DNA from: Cryptomeria japonica
Lineage: Eukaryota > Streptophyta > Pinopsida > Cupressales > Cupressaceae
DNA: 64,000 nt
Direction: 5' to 3'
NCBI RefSeq assembly: GCF_030272615.1
Contig: NC_081414.1
Coordinates: 820,875,896-820,939,895, forward strand
The notes beneath the pieces were generated by a model, which made no database searches, was not told the origin of the DNA, and was given only the letters and a program-made list of their open reading frames with translations. Shown here piece by piece: positions 10,607-22,205 of this stretch. Position 1 is the stretch's first letter, and each line of letters starts with the position of its first letter. Position numbers and translations under genes: made by a program.

Positions 10607-13495
10607 TTATGCAAAGGATTGGACCAAAGGGATCAAAGGATGAAAAATATGCGTTGGATAATGTATAGGGTATTGGAAGAATTGGGATTTAATGGATGGA
10701 AATGAAGGCAAGATCAACATTGGCACACACCTTGAGGGGTGATGGACTGATGGAGGAAAAATGGATCTCAGATTGTAAGATTTGGATGGAGGAAAGGATA
10801 TGGATTTTGGGACATAAGGGCCCAAAACGGATGAAGAAGGTGGTGGAGAAATAGACTTGGACGGTTTGGATGGAGGAATAGCAATTTTGGATGCCAAGTT
10901 GGATGTTTCTTTAGGATTTTGTGCTTCAAGCAGCCGCTTAGGGATCCACATGGTTTTTGATTTTTCATGCTTTTGTTGTTCCTTGGAGTGCATTGCTTGC
11001 ACAAGGGATTTAGGAACCCATATATATTTTGAATTTTCTTTATTTTGCTCAGTGGGCCTTTGTGGCCTTTTGGATGTATTTTTTTCTTTATAGATCATAT
11101 TGTTCTTTGTTTTGACATGTCGATTATATTGGACATGTTGATCCTTGAATACATGTGGATTTCTAGACTTATGACTTTTATACTTGGCATCCAAATTGCT
11201 TGGAGGGGGAAAGGAATGCATGGATGGATATGAATGAAATGGAGTTCTTTTGGATGGATGAAATTTACTCAAGGATGTGTGCCTTTGCTAACCTTGCATA
11301 GGAGATGGAGGGATATAGGGACCTAGAATGGATGGAAGCGATGATGGGGAAGGTGTGTGCTTGGATTTTGATGGAGGGATACCAACGTCTTGAGAGTGAG
11401 CTGTGTAGACATGACCCTTAAGCTCTTCTTTGATATGGAGAGATTCTTTCTCATGAAGGTCTACTCCTTTGCCTTTATGAATATCTTGACTTTTAGGATA
11501 CTCTTTTCTTTGGGAAGAAGACGCGAGTCCATTATGAGGTGGATATGATATGAGAGAAATAATGAGATCTTGAAGTGGATCGGATTGCACCAAAGTGGAA
11601 GAACCCATTATGCATGTTGAGGGTTCATGAACATCTTGCACTGACACGTTAGAATCATGAGGGGGATTAGGATCATGAGAGGGACTAGGATTGTGTAGTG
11701 GACATGGTTCAATGACAGGCTCTGCAAGAGATGGAATGGGAGAAATAATGGGATCATCAAAAGAAATGATATCTTGGAGTGGATATGGAGCATTAAGATA
11801 AGGAGATGGAGGAACAAGTGGATCTTGTGGAGGATCTGAAGGAATAGTTTGATCTTGACAAGGAGGAAGATCATTGGAACCCTCTTCAAAGGTGCTTTTC
11901 TCTTGACTTTCAATGGGATCATTAGAAAGGATGGAAGGGATATCTGGATCTTTCTTAGGAAGTGGAATGTCAATGAGATTTGAAAGGACATTGTGTTCAT
12001 GAAATGGAAGGGGATCATTTGGGATTTGATGGACTGGGATATCTTGATCTTGCTTGAGGAATGGAGTGTCAATAGGACTTTGGATAGGATGGACAAGAAT
12101 AGGGGAATCATTGTGAGTGTCTAGGGAAATGGGATCCTGGTCAACAATTGGATGAGATGATAAGGTTTTAGGATCTTGATCTTGATCTATTTCAAGACAC
12201 GTTTCTTCATGCTCTAAATTATCCTCTTGACATGAGGTTGGACTTTGGATATGCATGGGGGATTCTGACAAGGGATCAATGGTTTGGCATGAAGGAAATG
12301 CACTTTGAACATTTGTGATGGATTTTGGCAAGGAATCAATGCTTGAACATGAGGAAGAGGGACTTCGAATGGGGTACTCTAAAATAGGTAATGGCATTAA
12401 AGTGCTTGGTTGCATTGGGTCTTGTATTTCTGAAACATGACAAGGATGTGAATCATGAATTGGATTATCAATTATGGATAGCTCTTGGATAATTGCATCC
12501 TTGGGTGTATTGTTTGATGAGGACAATATAGAAGGTTCTTGTGAAACTTCTAAAGGTGTAGGGATAGATGCCACTGGAGAGTCAATTTGCTTGTGGGGGG
12601 ATGAGGCATTGCTAGACATAAGTGTATTATCTTGATCTTCCTCAAAGAACTCACTTGGTAATTTCCTTAAGATCATTGCAATAAAGCCACCTTTCTTTCG
12701 AGGTTTTGACATAGTTGTATCTGGAATTTGAACTTGTTTGGAAAGAATTTGGTTCTGGTCTGATGTCGTGTTTTGATTTTGAACTAGATGTTGATCAAAT
12801 TGGTTTGACATGTTCAAAATTTGGCTTGGTGCATGTTGCAAGTTTTGTTTTTGAATTTGTGATTGTGGTTGTTGACATTGATATGTTGATTGAACTTGTT
12901 GATATTCCACCATTGGTTGAAATATTTGTTGACATTGTATAGCTGGTTGGACATATTGTTGAAATTGGACCATTGGTTGTGATGGTTGAAAATTTGATTG
13001 ATAGTAAACACCTTCTTGTTCTTGTTGTGGAGGCACATAATGTTGAAATTGATGTTGTCTCTTTTCTTGAAATTGTTTCATCATCTCTATTTGTGAGAGG
13101 AGAGTTGGTATGTCTGATCGTTCAAGAAGAGATCTTACATCAATTGGCTCAATATTTGGATTTCGACCTTGAAATTTTTGAAACACTTTGGACATTTGTG
13201 ATCTATTCTTCTCAATGTTTTTCACTCTTTGTTCCAACATCTCATTTTCTTGAGCTAGTTTCTCCTCTAGTTTTTGTATTTGGACATTTACATCATCATG
13301 ATAAGTTTGATCCAAGTTCTGAGACATGTAGAGATTGGATTGACATGATTGATTGCTCAATTGTGATGACATGGCTTCGTAAGAAGGTTGAGACCTCATT
13401 TCAACAAACATGTCACTATGCAATGCAACTAATGGGATTGACAAATGCAAGCTAAAAGGATGACAATGCAACTTAATGTTTTTGTTGTTTTTCAA
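10607..13495 (-). pseudogene. E1 ORF: long Q/S/P-rich disordered protein, one amber stop
   Basis: A single frame is open for about 962 codons apart from one TAG at 11288-11290. The first ATG is at 13411. Residues ~70-110 of the open frame form a predicted coiled coil (QIQKLEEKLAQENEMLEQRV). Next comes a Gln-rich segment with recurring FQP/QQ words (~150-250), then a basic KPRKKGG patch, then a long Asp/Pro/Ser-rich tail with repeated 'DPI', 'PIQSP' and 'QDQ' words. After the amber codon come two WVPK/WIPK repeats and another LGPYVP block echoing LGPYIP just before the stop. No protease, RT, RNase H or integrase motif is present. It occupies the place of gag-pol in E1. I do not recognise the family; it may be a structural or RNA-binding protein of a non-autonomous element. 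Confidence 0.65.
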
Positions 13496-15427
13496 GATTT
13501 TGACAAACTTATGAATGCAAATCTAAGAGAGGGACCCATGGGAAATTGAAATGATGTCTAGACCTCAAAGGACAAAAGGACCAAGTGACAAAAGGACAAG
13601 ATGACAATGTCTCCCCTATATGCTTGGATACTAAGCTAGGTTTGATGAAATGACAATAATGACATAAAGAGAAAAGGCTTGATAAGGTCTAGACTTCTTA
13701 ACAATGACTTAGGGTTTATCAAAGATTTGGATTACTCAAGTATGACAAAACCTAGTTTTGGCACTATATGCAAAGGGACAATCACTATGCAAATAACCCT
13801 AATATGATATGATAATGACCTAAACTTAATGAAGAGACCTAGGGTAAGCAATGTATGACAATGGTATGACTTTAATGCAAGAGGACATATGCAAAGGAGT
13901 ATGACTTAGGTGAAACCTAACCTTGGTACTTGACAATGAACTTTGCAAAATGCAACCTAGGATGAACCTAAATGTAAGTGACATGAATGTTAAGACAAGA
14001 TTTTGAACGATGTTTGACAACCATGTTTGAAAGTGTTTTGAAGTTTGTTGGATGAAATGCTCTTGTGTTTAATCTTATGTTGGATCAATTTGTTTTGTTC
14101 TTGAAATGAGATACAATTCAACTTTTGACAAGCAAAGAATACAAGATATTGCAACTTAGACTCAAGACAATCATGCTCATTTCCACATTTCTTATGGTAG
14201 GCAAAGACATTAGGTACTTGAGAGGTAGACTCATTATGGGATTCAAGGAGAATACATAGATGCTTGACCCCATGGGCTCCCCTCCATGGCACTCACTTCT
14301 CAGGGCAGCCAAGCATCAGTCCCCATGGAAATCTCCCCATGGTGAACTTAGTATCTCTTCCAAGTATCCGAACTTGTCCTTCTCAAGCAACTAGAAGGGT
14401 TTTTGGCCTCTAAATACAAGGTGTTTAGTCAGGATTTCTGTTAAGTGTTACTCCTTGATGTCACGCAAGCATGATTGAGACATTAAGCCCATCGAGATAC
14501 CAAACAAATGTAGTCGCGCAAGCATGATTTAGACTGTGAGGTCCTACTTAGATGTTGATATGAGAAAGAGTCCAAGGGTCATCACTTCCCAAGTAACTAC
14601 AATTCCCACGTAACACTTCCTTCAAAGATTTCGCTCATCGGGTATTTTTTTATAGTGAGTTAGAATGCCAAGGAATTCTAGCCGTACTCACTTTGGGTCA
14701 TTCCCTTCTCATGATTATCACTTGCTTGTAAAAGCAAAGTGGTCGGGAAGGCAGGCCCTCTAAATGTGACAAACAATCAAAGACACGAGCATGGTATCGA
14801 AGATCTGGATTTCCGATCACCCTAAGAAGGATGAGAGCATACTCTCCTACTCCAATGTCACACTCAACAATCAAAGCAGAAACATGTTCATTCCAACCTA
14901 TTTAGAAATCTCGAGGTGCCTAAAAATTAATTGCAAACACAAGGTTTAGTTGTTTCTCCAAGGCAACCTACAAAAACCCAAGTTAGAAGTTTGATTTGTT
15001 GTCTTTGACTATCGATTCTGCATAACACATGTTAGTAGTTTGATTTATTGTCTTTGCCATGCGTATGCCAAGATTCTGCACAGATAATTAGTACCAAAAT
15101 CCAAACCACAGAAAACAAAATGCAAAAACTAAACAAATTTCAAGTAAAACACTGCATTTTTTTACCCCTGTTCTGGACTTTACACAGGCGCAGAACCCAT
15201 GACACAGGTGCAGAACTCATAACACAAGTGCATAATGTCTTCAACATAGGTGCAAAATGCTCAACACAGGCACAGGTTGCTTCACACAGGCGCAGAAGTC
15301 TCCAGAAAACCCTGCACGACCCTGTTTTTTGGTTTTTGGCCTGCAAATCAACTTGAAAGCACTCAAAAAAACCATAAAGAGGTTAGATGGTTAGTGTTCA
15401 CGTTGGGTTTTTGGCCTGCAAATCAAC
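13496..15427 (-). other. E1 5' leader, truncated
   Basis: Noncoding in E1 sense. The segment 14690-14850 (cattccc, ..gggaaggcaggccc.., gatcaccc.., gagagcatac) matches G at 45250-45440 in order, so this is a conserved leader block of the family. The leader stops at 15427 where the duplication junction lies, with no PBS reached. A direct repeat ttggcctgcaaatcaacttga occurs at about 15336 and again at 15411, next to the junction. Confidence 0.55.
15180..15300 (-). repeat. Short word array in the E1 leader
   Basis: Six imperfect units of about 20 bases carry the word acacaggcgcagaa (variants acacaggtgcagaa, acacaagtgcataa, acataggtgcaaaa). On the element's sense strand the word reads TTCTGCGCCTGTGT. 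It lies in the same leader as, and resembles in layout, the TAGCGCAT arrays of G, although the word differs. Confidence 0.7.
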
Positions 15428-16597
15428 TTGAGTAATGGAAGATAGGTATAGATGTGATATGAACCAGTAAGGCATATATAATCTATTGGAGTCATTTATG
15501 GAAGATCCTCATCTCCAGATTCCTGTGTTGTGTTTAGCTTGGTTTGTGTATCAATTATATTAATCATAGTAGTTATATCAGTTGTATCTATTGTGTATCT
15601 AGATGATTATATTATATAGTTTTATATTCCAAAATCTATGGTATTTGTATCTTGAAATTTGGGAGTTGTGCTTGGAGGCTGTGCTTATGGGTCTGAGTCT
15701 ATGGTTTCGGTAGACCCCTATTTTGTCCTGTTATTAAGGCATACATTTCGGTAAATGAAGTTTGTGAAGGAAGCATCTAAGTAGATGGCATAGGCTGACT
15801 TATTAATCTTATTTTTGGTTGAGGCATGTTTTGGATAATGTGTTGATCTGAGAAACATATTATTGTGTAAACCATATATATATATATATATAGAAGATAT
15901 GTAAAATGCAAAGAAAAGTGTGTGAAGAGTATGAGATAGAAGAAAGCAGAGTACGTGTGGTATAAAAGAGTAATAGGTATGTGAGTGATAGAGTTGTGGA
16001 TAGTAGAGCAATTTGAGTAAGAGAATTAGTGTATGCATGAAGGAGTATATAGCAGAGTTAGAGTGTGGATAGTGTTGCAGTAATCCTTTATTGGATTTGC
16101 TGCATATGACTGGTTCAACAGAGTAGTGTAGTAATCCCTTATTGGACTTGCTATAGGCGATTGTGGATAGTGGTACAATGATCCCTTACTAGATTAGCTA
16201 TGAAAACTTTGAGTTGTTATCTAAGCTTAACTTGGAATTGATTTCATGCATTAGGAGATGCAATTTTATCAATTCACTTACTTTCTATAGAAATGGGTAT
16301 TTCGACAGTGAGTCACTTTTGTAATCTAGCAGTGAGCCACCCCATTTTCTAAACACTAGATAAATAGTTATATTATCTTGAGAGGTAACCCTCTTCATGG
16401 TTTTTCCCATTTTGGTTTTCCAAGTATAAAATTCGGTGTTCATTTTGTGGATGTGTTATTTGTTTATTCTACATTTTCTATTTCATGTTGATAAGCTTAA
16501 TTGATGAAATTGATATATCAGTAAAATGTTTTAGAAATAATAGGAATACCGATTCACCCCCCCTCTTAGTATTCTTGTCCATTTAACCAATTCGACA
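15428..16597 (+). mobile_element. Solo LTR H1, 5'-truncated copy 2
   Basis: Matches 3824-4991, lacking the first ~89 bases because of the duplication breakpoint. It retains the TATA box, the (TA)n run (about 15873-15891) and the gattcacccccc tract. It ends TTCGACA followed by tctta. Confidence 0.85.
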
Positions 16598-16619
16598 TCT
16601 TAGATTCCTCCAACCTACC

Positions 16620-17126
16620 ATGGTTGATAGGCAACCTGTGCCTCCTATGCAACCTAAATGCAAGTTTGAGCAGGGCCCCATTTTGAAGTTTCATCGGTGC
16701 AAATCAACTCAGGTATACTCTTCACCCTTCTCTTTGTCTACCTCGATACCTATTTCTATGCTTGTTTCTATTTGTGTTGTTGAGAAGGCCTCACCTTCTC
16801 CTGATTTTGTCACTACCCCTCTTGCGAAGGCCAACAGTTTAACTCCCTTGTCGCCTCCTTGGACTGAGTCACTTGCTTCCTCTATAGAGGCATGTTTGTT
16901 TGACTCTCTTGAGGATATCCCAATGCTTACTAATATCTTTACACGGTCCTTAACTCTTGCCTCTTATAAGCTTGTGGACATGGATGTTGATGCTACCTCA
17001 TCCCTTGCCCTCACTGTTGGAGAGGTTCCGGGTGTTTCCCTCATGATTGTTCCACTTTGGTCTCTCCCTCCTTCCTTGTATGATCAAGATTGGGAGGATG
17101 ATGACATGATTATTGAGGGGTTTTAG
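16620..17126 (+). CDS. Low-complexity retroelement protein, H0 ORF 3' part (copy 2)
   Basis: 168 open codons, the duplicate of 5014-5520. Changes relative to copy 1 include Met-Val near residue 7, Phe-Tyr, Ala-Thr, Glu-Asp, Thr-Met and Asn-Thr, with a single silent change; this pattern looks neutral. It is Ser/Pro-rich with the same acidic C-terminus and has no recognisable domain. It is a passenger of the duplication, and I infer no current function. Confidence 0.5.
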   Translation: MVDRQPVPPMQPKCKFEQGPILKFHRCKSTQVYSSPFSLSTSIPISMLVSICVVEKASPSPDFVTTPLAKANSLTPLSPPWTESLASSIEACLFDSLEDIPMLTNIFTRSLTLASYKLVDMDVDATSSLALTVGEVPGVSLMIVPLWSLPPSLYDQDWEDDDMIIEGF

Positions 17127-18522
17127 GACAGTACCTTCTTTATCTTGTAGCATAGTGTGTGCGCATAATTGTGTTCCCCTGCGCTTGTTTTACATGTTTG
17201 TTCCCTCTAGGAGGATCCAGGCTACTCAGTAGGTGCTTGAAAACAAGACACTGACTATATTTATTTGTTGTGCTCTCCTGGAGGACCTAATTTACTCTGT
17301 AGGCTCTCAAATATAGTGGATTTTTTATTTTACAACTTCTTCTATCTATTATCTATTTCTTCTATCTATCGTATCTTACTTTTCAATATTTGGGGACAAT
17401 GCAAAACATTGGGGGCATTTAGGCCCTTCCATGTTGACCCAAATTTATATTTCTCTTTGTCTTCATGTGCTCTTCTTCAGATCCAAGAACTTTGGCATTA
17501 CGATGAAACACCCATATGTAGTTATATTACTTATTTTATCTTCTTGCTATGGAATCTAACATTGAATAATTAGATCCCCCTGTGCTATTGCATTTTTGTT
17601 GATGTTGTGGGTCTTATATGTCATCTACCAAAGATGACATTCCATAGAAACATCTCGCTATGTTGACGCACCACAAAATTTCTTCTCCTTAGAATGACAT
17701 GCCTTTCACCCATTCCATTCTAAGGGGGGGATATCATATCTACATACTCTACATCTGGCATTTGTATCTACTTATCTTAGCATTCTTGTTTACCTTGGTG
17801 GGGCAAAAACCGCTTGATCTATTTTATTTATCTAGTTTTCCTTAGTGGGGGCCAAACTACTTAATCTATTTATCTTGTTGCTATTTGGGGGGGTGAATCC
17901 ACTACTTATAAAATCAATCCATGGTGGCCCAATCATATGGCTATCTAGTTGTAAAGTGGAAAATTGGATCCTAGTGACTCCCCACGTAGGAGAGAGAAAG
18001 GAAGCCACTAGGATGATTTTCACTTGGAGATAATTTACATTCAAAATAAGGGCTTGAATCCACTAGATCCAAATCCAAGGGAGATAAGGATGCAAATTCC
18101 AATCGGATTTCAAGGGTTGGATTGTGATTTACCCTCTTTTGTAAATCAGAAAGTTGACTTGTTGAATATGTGGAAAATAGAGAAAATGAGTGAAATGAGG
18201 AGCTACCGGTTCGGGATGGCATTGTAACTTTGGATTTGAGCTAACTAGATTGATATGGAATTGCCTTGAAAATTTGGAGAAAGTTCATCGGGACCATGGC
18301 GGGCATGTACATGGTCCTCCATAAAATCCACAAAATGAAAAGGGTTCTTTCGTCTCTACAAATGAAGCCCAAACCTTTCGATTATAGCTACGCATCTACA
18401 ACCTACAAACATAAAAGAGGGGAAGAAGGGTTATGGATAGGGATTTGCCTAAGTCAAACTCCGATTGAGGAATCAACCTTGAAAGAAAGTAATTACAAAT
18501 TCTTGAATGCAAACAATAGAAA
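17127..18522 (+). other. H0 3' region (copy 2)
   Basis: Duplicate of 5521-6919 with the same ggggacaatg/gggggc block and G-runs. It ends at agaaa (18518-18522), the left target duplication of Copia1. The short frames here are shadows with no supported product. The sequence interrupted by Copia1 resumes at 26642. Confidence 0.5.
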
Positions 18523-18620
18523 TGTTAGGAACCGAAAGGACAACTGAGAGGGGGGGGGTGAATCAGTTGTCAATAAATTTCAACCCAATTATAACTTAAT
18601 CAAACTTAATACATAATACC

Positions 18621-20183
18621 TGTACGTTAGGAAATCGGAAATCATCACAAGCAAGATAAACATTAATCAATTAGCTCAATCACGAAAGCACTCATTGCAA
18701 TGATCTATCCTAAACACATTCAATAGAGACATAAAGATAAAACATGTAAAAGATTATGCAAACCAGATGTTCCCTTCATGCGGCTCCATTGTTCTTCTTT
18801 CTTCTCCAAATAGTTTTGTTGTAGATCTCACCTTCAAGTGCTTAAACCTAATTGAGAAAGCAAGATTGACATTGACACAAGAATACTAGAAGCGTGATTT
18901 GACAAAGTGATTATAAATTCAATAGTCTGATTACCAATTAGCTTTGATTGATGAAGATCATCCAATTTATAGAAGAATTGGAGAGATGATAAGATTAGCA
19001 TGATTCAATTCAAATGGAAATTGCAAATCAATTATGTCAATTATGACAAATTTATGACAAATTATGCACCTTCTATGCAAAATTTGTTGATTGATGATTT
19101 ATGACAAATTATGACAATTTCTATGTCAAAATTGATTGATTGTCAATTATGACAAATTTATGACAAATTGTCATGTCATTTTCCATGAATTTAGGAGAGA
19201 AATAGGAGGAATTTGAAATTAGGAATTAGAAAATTAGGAAATTAAGAATTTAGGAATTAAGAAATTGATAGAAATTAGAAATTAGGTAAATTAAGTAATA
19301 ATTTGTCACTTATTAATTAATTTACAAAGAGGAATAATTAGCCAATTAAATGAACATTTAATTGCAATGAGAAGACTTAGGATAAATAAACAATTTATTA
19401 ATCCTAAAGGAAGAAATGACACACAAGGTTAAACGATGAAATCACGAAACCCTAGAAGATGAATTAGCAATGCGAGAATGACAATTAGGTCTTGACAAAG
19501 GATAATTGATATCGATTTGATTTGATTTTGGATTGATAAATGACCAATGTGATAAATGATTTGATTGATAAAATGCGCCAATTGATGAGGAACAATGACT
19601 AATTGATCCAAATTGACATAATTAAGACAGACAATGATTGATGATAAATTTATCGCAAGATGACAAAATTGACAAGAGGACAAGGATTGATGACAAAATA
19701 GATTGCAAGATGACAGGATTGAAAATGACCACGATTGATGACAAATCAATCGCAAAATGACAAGATCGAACATGACAATGACCGTTGACAAATCGATAAT
19801 TAATCGACAAGATTGAAGGATTGATAATAAATCGACAAGATTGATAAGAGGACAACGATTGATGACAAATCAATCGCAAGATTGACAGGAGGACAAAACC
19901 CTAATTAGGATTGACGATGTCCAAAATGATGACAAATGAGCATGAACATTGATGCAATAAGATAGAATCGATTAAAATCATGACTGGATAGTGTTGTTGA
20001 CAAGACCAAATTCGAGAGTGAGATAACTGAAGAATGTAGAAGAATGACTCGATGTTCGCAAATGATAAAAACCAAGTACGAATCATAGGAGAAATGTTAA
20101 TGCGACGCAAAAACCTAAAACGAGGCAATGCGCAAATGTTAAAGTATGACTCCACAAGCGTTGACCATTTTTAGGTGTCTACA
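18621..20183 (-). mobile_element. Solo E1 LTR inside the Copia1 LTR
   Basis: TGTACGTTAGG to GGTGTCTACA, 1,563 bp, flanked by perfect atacc (18616-18620 and 20184-20188). It splits the Copia1 left LTR so that the two halves rejoin exactly to match the intact right LTR. Compared with 7018-8560, the left ~640 bases differ at three sites, while the remainder differs at about thirty sites and by a ~20-bp indel. It is therefore a mosaic of two LTR sequences, as expected after LTR-LTR recombination. TATAAATT on the minus strand lies at 18964-18971. Confidence 0.93.
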
Positions 20184-20188
20184 ATACC

Positions 20189-21200
20189 AGTAAACCAAAC
20201 TTAATGTCGGTTAACACATTAGAATTTATTACAATACCGGTGAAACTTAATGTATGAAACAGAAAGAGAAACAACATTCACAACACATAACACAAAGATT
20301 TTGACGTGGAAACCCTGTAAGGGGAAAAACCACGGTGGGAAATCTTACCCACAATCAAATAATACTATTGCAGATAGTATGTGTATACAAATGGGGTCTG
20401 CACATACAAAAAGGCCAACTGCCTAGAGCACACTGCTCAAATGGGAGTCACAATGACTACAATAGGATTGTTAAATCCTAGAATAATGTACTGCTCAAAA
20501 TAGCATCTCTAATGCTGGATTCAGTACCGGTTAAGCTCTGATAAACTCCTTCAAACCTTGCTTGAACCTTCAAATGATGTCTGCTTGATTCACTCTATGA
20601 TCTTCAATAATACCTCAATACCACATTACCATCATACCATAATACCATAACATACTTCATCTCACAAATGAGATCTTACATATATACAAAAGCTAAGACC
20701 AAATGTGTAGGTCTACTTACTAAGAATATTACAATTGAATCAATTACAAATAAGTCTTGATGCGATACAACATGTCATCTTAATACATTTACGACAATAT
20801 CCAATCAATAAATCATCTTCATAATGTGTTGTACTAATCTGGAATAGATAGCGTATATTAGTCCATAACCTAGACCAATCTGCTAGTAACAACAAATATG
20901 TCAACCCAATTAGACAAATAACCAAAACACCAAAACCAAGTATCCAAACCATGTCTTATACATAATCAAGTGATCTCCAGATGATAACAAGTTATTATCA
21001 GTTCTGATGAATCCATATACCCTATCGGTGAGCATATACCGGTGACTGTGTATAAGTCACTGACCTTGCCGGTGAACACAATATGCTAGTTCATTTGTAA
21101 ACCAATATAAACATAGTGCCAAATCAACAATGTAGATCTCTATAAGGATAAGTATTGACATCAATGACAAAACTAACACAACACATCCATAATACCAACA
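20189..21200 (-). repeat. Copia1 left LTR, inner part
   Basis: Continues the LTR begun at 18523 and ends AATACCAACA. It matches 25623-26636 of the right LTR. Contains a minus-strand TATATATG motif near 20680, a candidate TATA box. Confidence 0.9.
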
Positions 21201-21216
21201 ATCTCCCCCATTGGCA
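21201..21216 (-). promoter_or_regulatory. Copia1 polypurine tract
   Basis: The complement of atctcccccattggc gives a GGGGGAGAT purine tract directly next to the 3' LTR. Copia2 and E3 carry the same GGGGGAGAT at this place. Confidence 0.7.
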
Positions 21217-21551
21217 TTGATGGCAACACTAGATGGAAAAACATCTAAGTGCCAAAACAAAATGCCAAAAACCAAAAACTAACAATCTCCAGAATAGATC
21301 AATACTAGAAATCAAAATGCAAAGAGCATATATCTCTTCCTAATGAATAATATTTTTCCATAGATATCTCCCTCCCTTTGACATCAAATGCTAAAGCAGT
21401 TTAAGAATAAATACCAGAACATACAACCAATCAACATACAACCAATTAACCTACTGCTCCCCTTGAGAAGTATCTCTCCTCCATCAAAGCCGAAAAAAGA
21501 TTTTTCCACCAATCACTAGTTTCTGCTGGTTTGATGCCAGTCTCCAATCAT

Positions 21552-22193
21552 CTAAGTCTCTGCTGGTGAGGGTATTACCCCAAGCTTCACTCTGAGATAT
21601 TCAAAAGTTTCCTTAGGCAAAGGCTTTGTAAAGATATCTGCAATCTTCTCTTTAGTATTCACATAAACCAATCTTACTTCTTTTGCTTCAACATTCTCTT
21701 TCAGAAAATTATATTTGATAGAAACATGCTTAGTCTTAGAGTGAAATACCGAATTCTTTGATATATCAATTGCTACTGAATTATCACAATAAATAATTAT
21801 AGGTTCTTTGGATTTTACCTTTATGTCCTTCAACATTTGCTTAATCCATAATACCTGAGTACAATTAGTTGCTGCTGCAACATATTCTGATTTTGTTGTT
21901 GATAATGATGTACAACTCTGCTTCTTGCTTATCCATGAAATCAATCTGTTACCAAGAAAGAATGCTCTGCCAGTGGTACTCTTTTTGTCATCTACATCTC
22001 CTACCCAATTTGCATTGGTGTATGCACATAAGTCAAAATTTTTATCTTTAGGATACCATAAATCAAGATTTGTTGTGCCTTTTAGATACCGGAAAATTCT
22101 TTTTACTGTTGATTCATGATTTTCTTTAGGATTACTCTGAAATCTTGAAGCAATACATACTGCATTCATTATATCAGGTCTTGTTTGTGTCAA
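21552..22193 (-). pseudogene. Copia1 RNase H domain with end of RT
   Basis: 213 codons covering the C-terminal end of the RT region (RPDIMNAVCIASRF) and a copia RNase H. Motifs visible are TNANWVGDVDDKKSTTG, SEYVAAA, YCDNSVAI and the closing ADIFTKPLP. The family motif is normally (S/T)DADWAGD. Here both aspartates of DAD are asparagine (AAT), so the first catalytic acid is lost even though this stretch is open. These are G-to-A changes. The domain would degrade the RNA strand of the RNA-DNA hybrid during reverse transcription in the particle. Confidence 0.9.
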
Positions 22194-22205
22194 ATACAGT
22201 AAACC

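Larger units (their letters stand above)
7018..15427 (-). mobile_element. E1: pol-less Tat-like gypsy element, 5' end missing
   Basis: A minus-strand element. In + coordinates it runs 3' LTR (7018-8560), PPT (8561-8578), 3' noncoding block, one long ORF (13495-10607), leader, then an abrupt end at 15427 where the second duplication copy starts. No 5' LTR or PBS is present. The target atacc precedes the LTR (7013-7017); its partner lies at 20184-20188. Blocks around 10290-10370 and 14690-14850 resemble G at about 35745-35800 and 45250-45440, so E1 appears to be a relative of G in which gag-pol has been replaced by a single low-complexity ORF. Trans-mobilisation by G-like elements is inferred. 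Confidence 0.75.
15428..20183. repeat. Large duplication, copy 2
   Basis: Second copy of 3824-8560, offset about 11,604 bases. It starts abruptly inside H1 and ends exactly at the end of the E1 LTR. After that the sequence continues with Copia1 LTR, whereas copy 1 continues with E1 internal DNA. Confidence 0.95.

Noticed and set aside
12973-13455. 160-codon + strand frame
   Set aside because: Mirror frame of the Q-rich E1 ORF on the minus strand, which is far longer.
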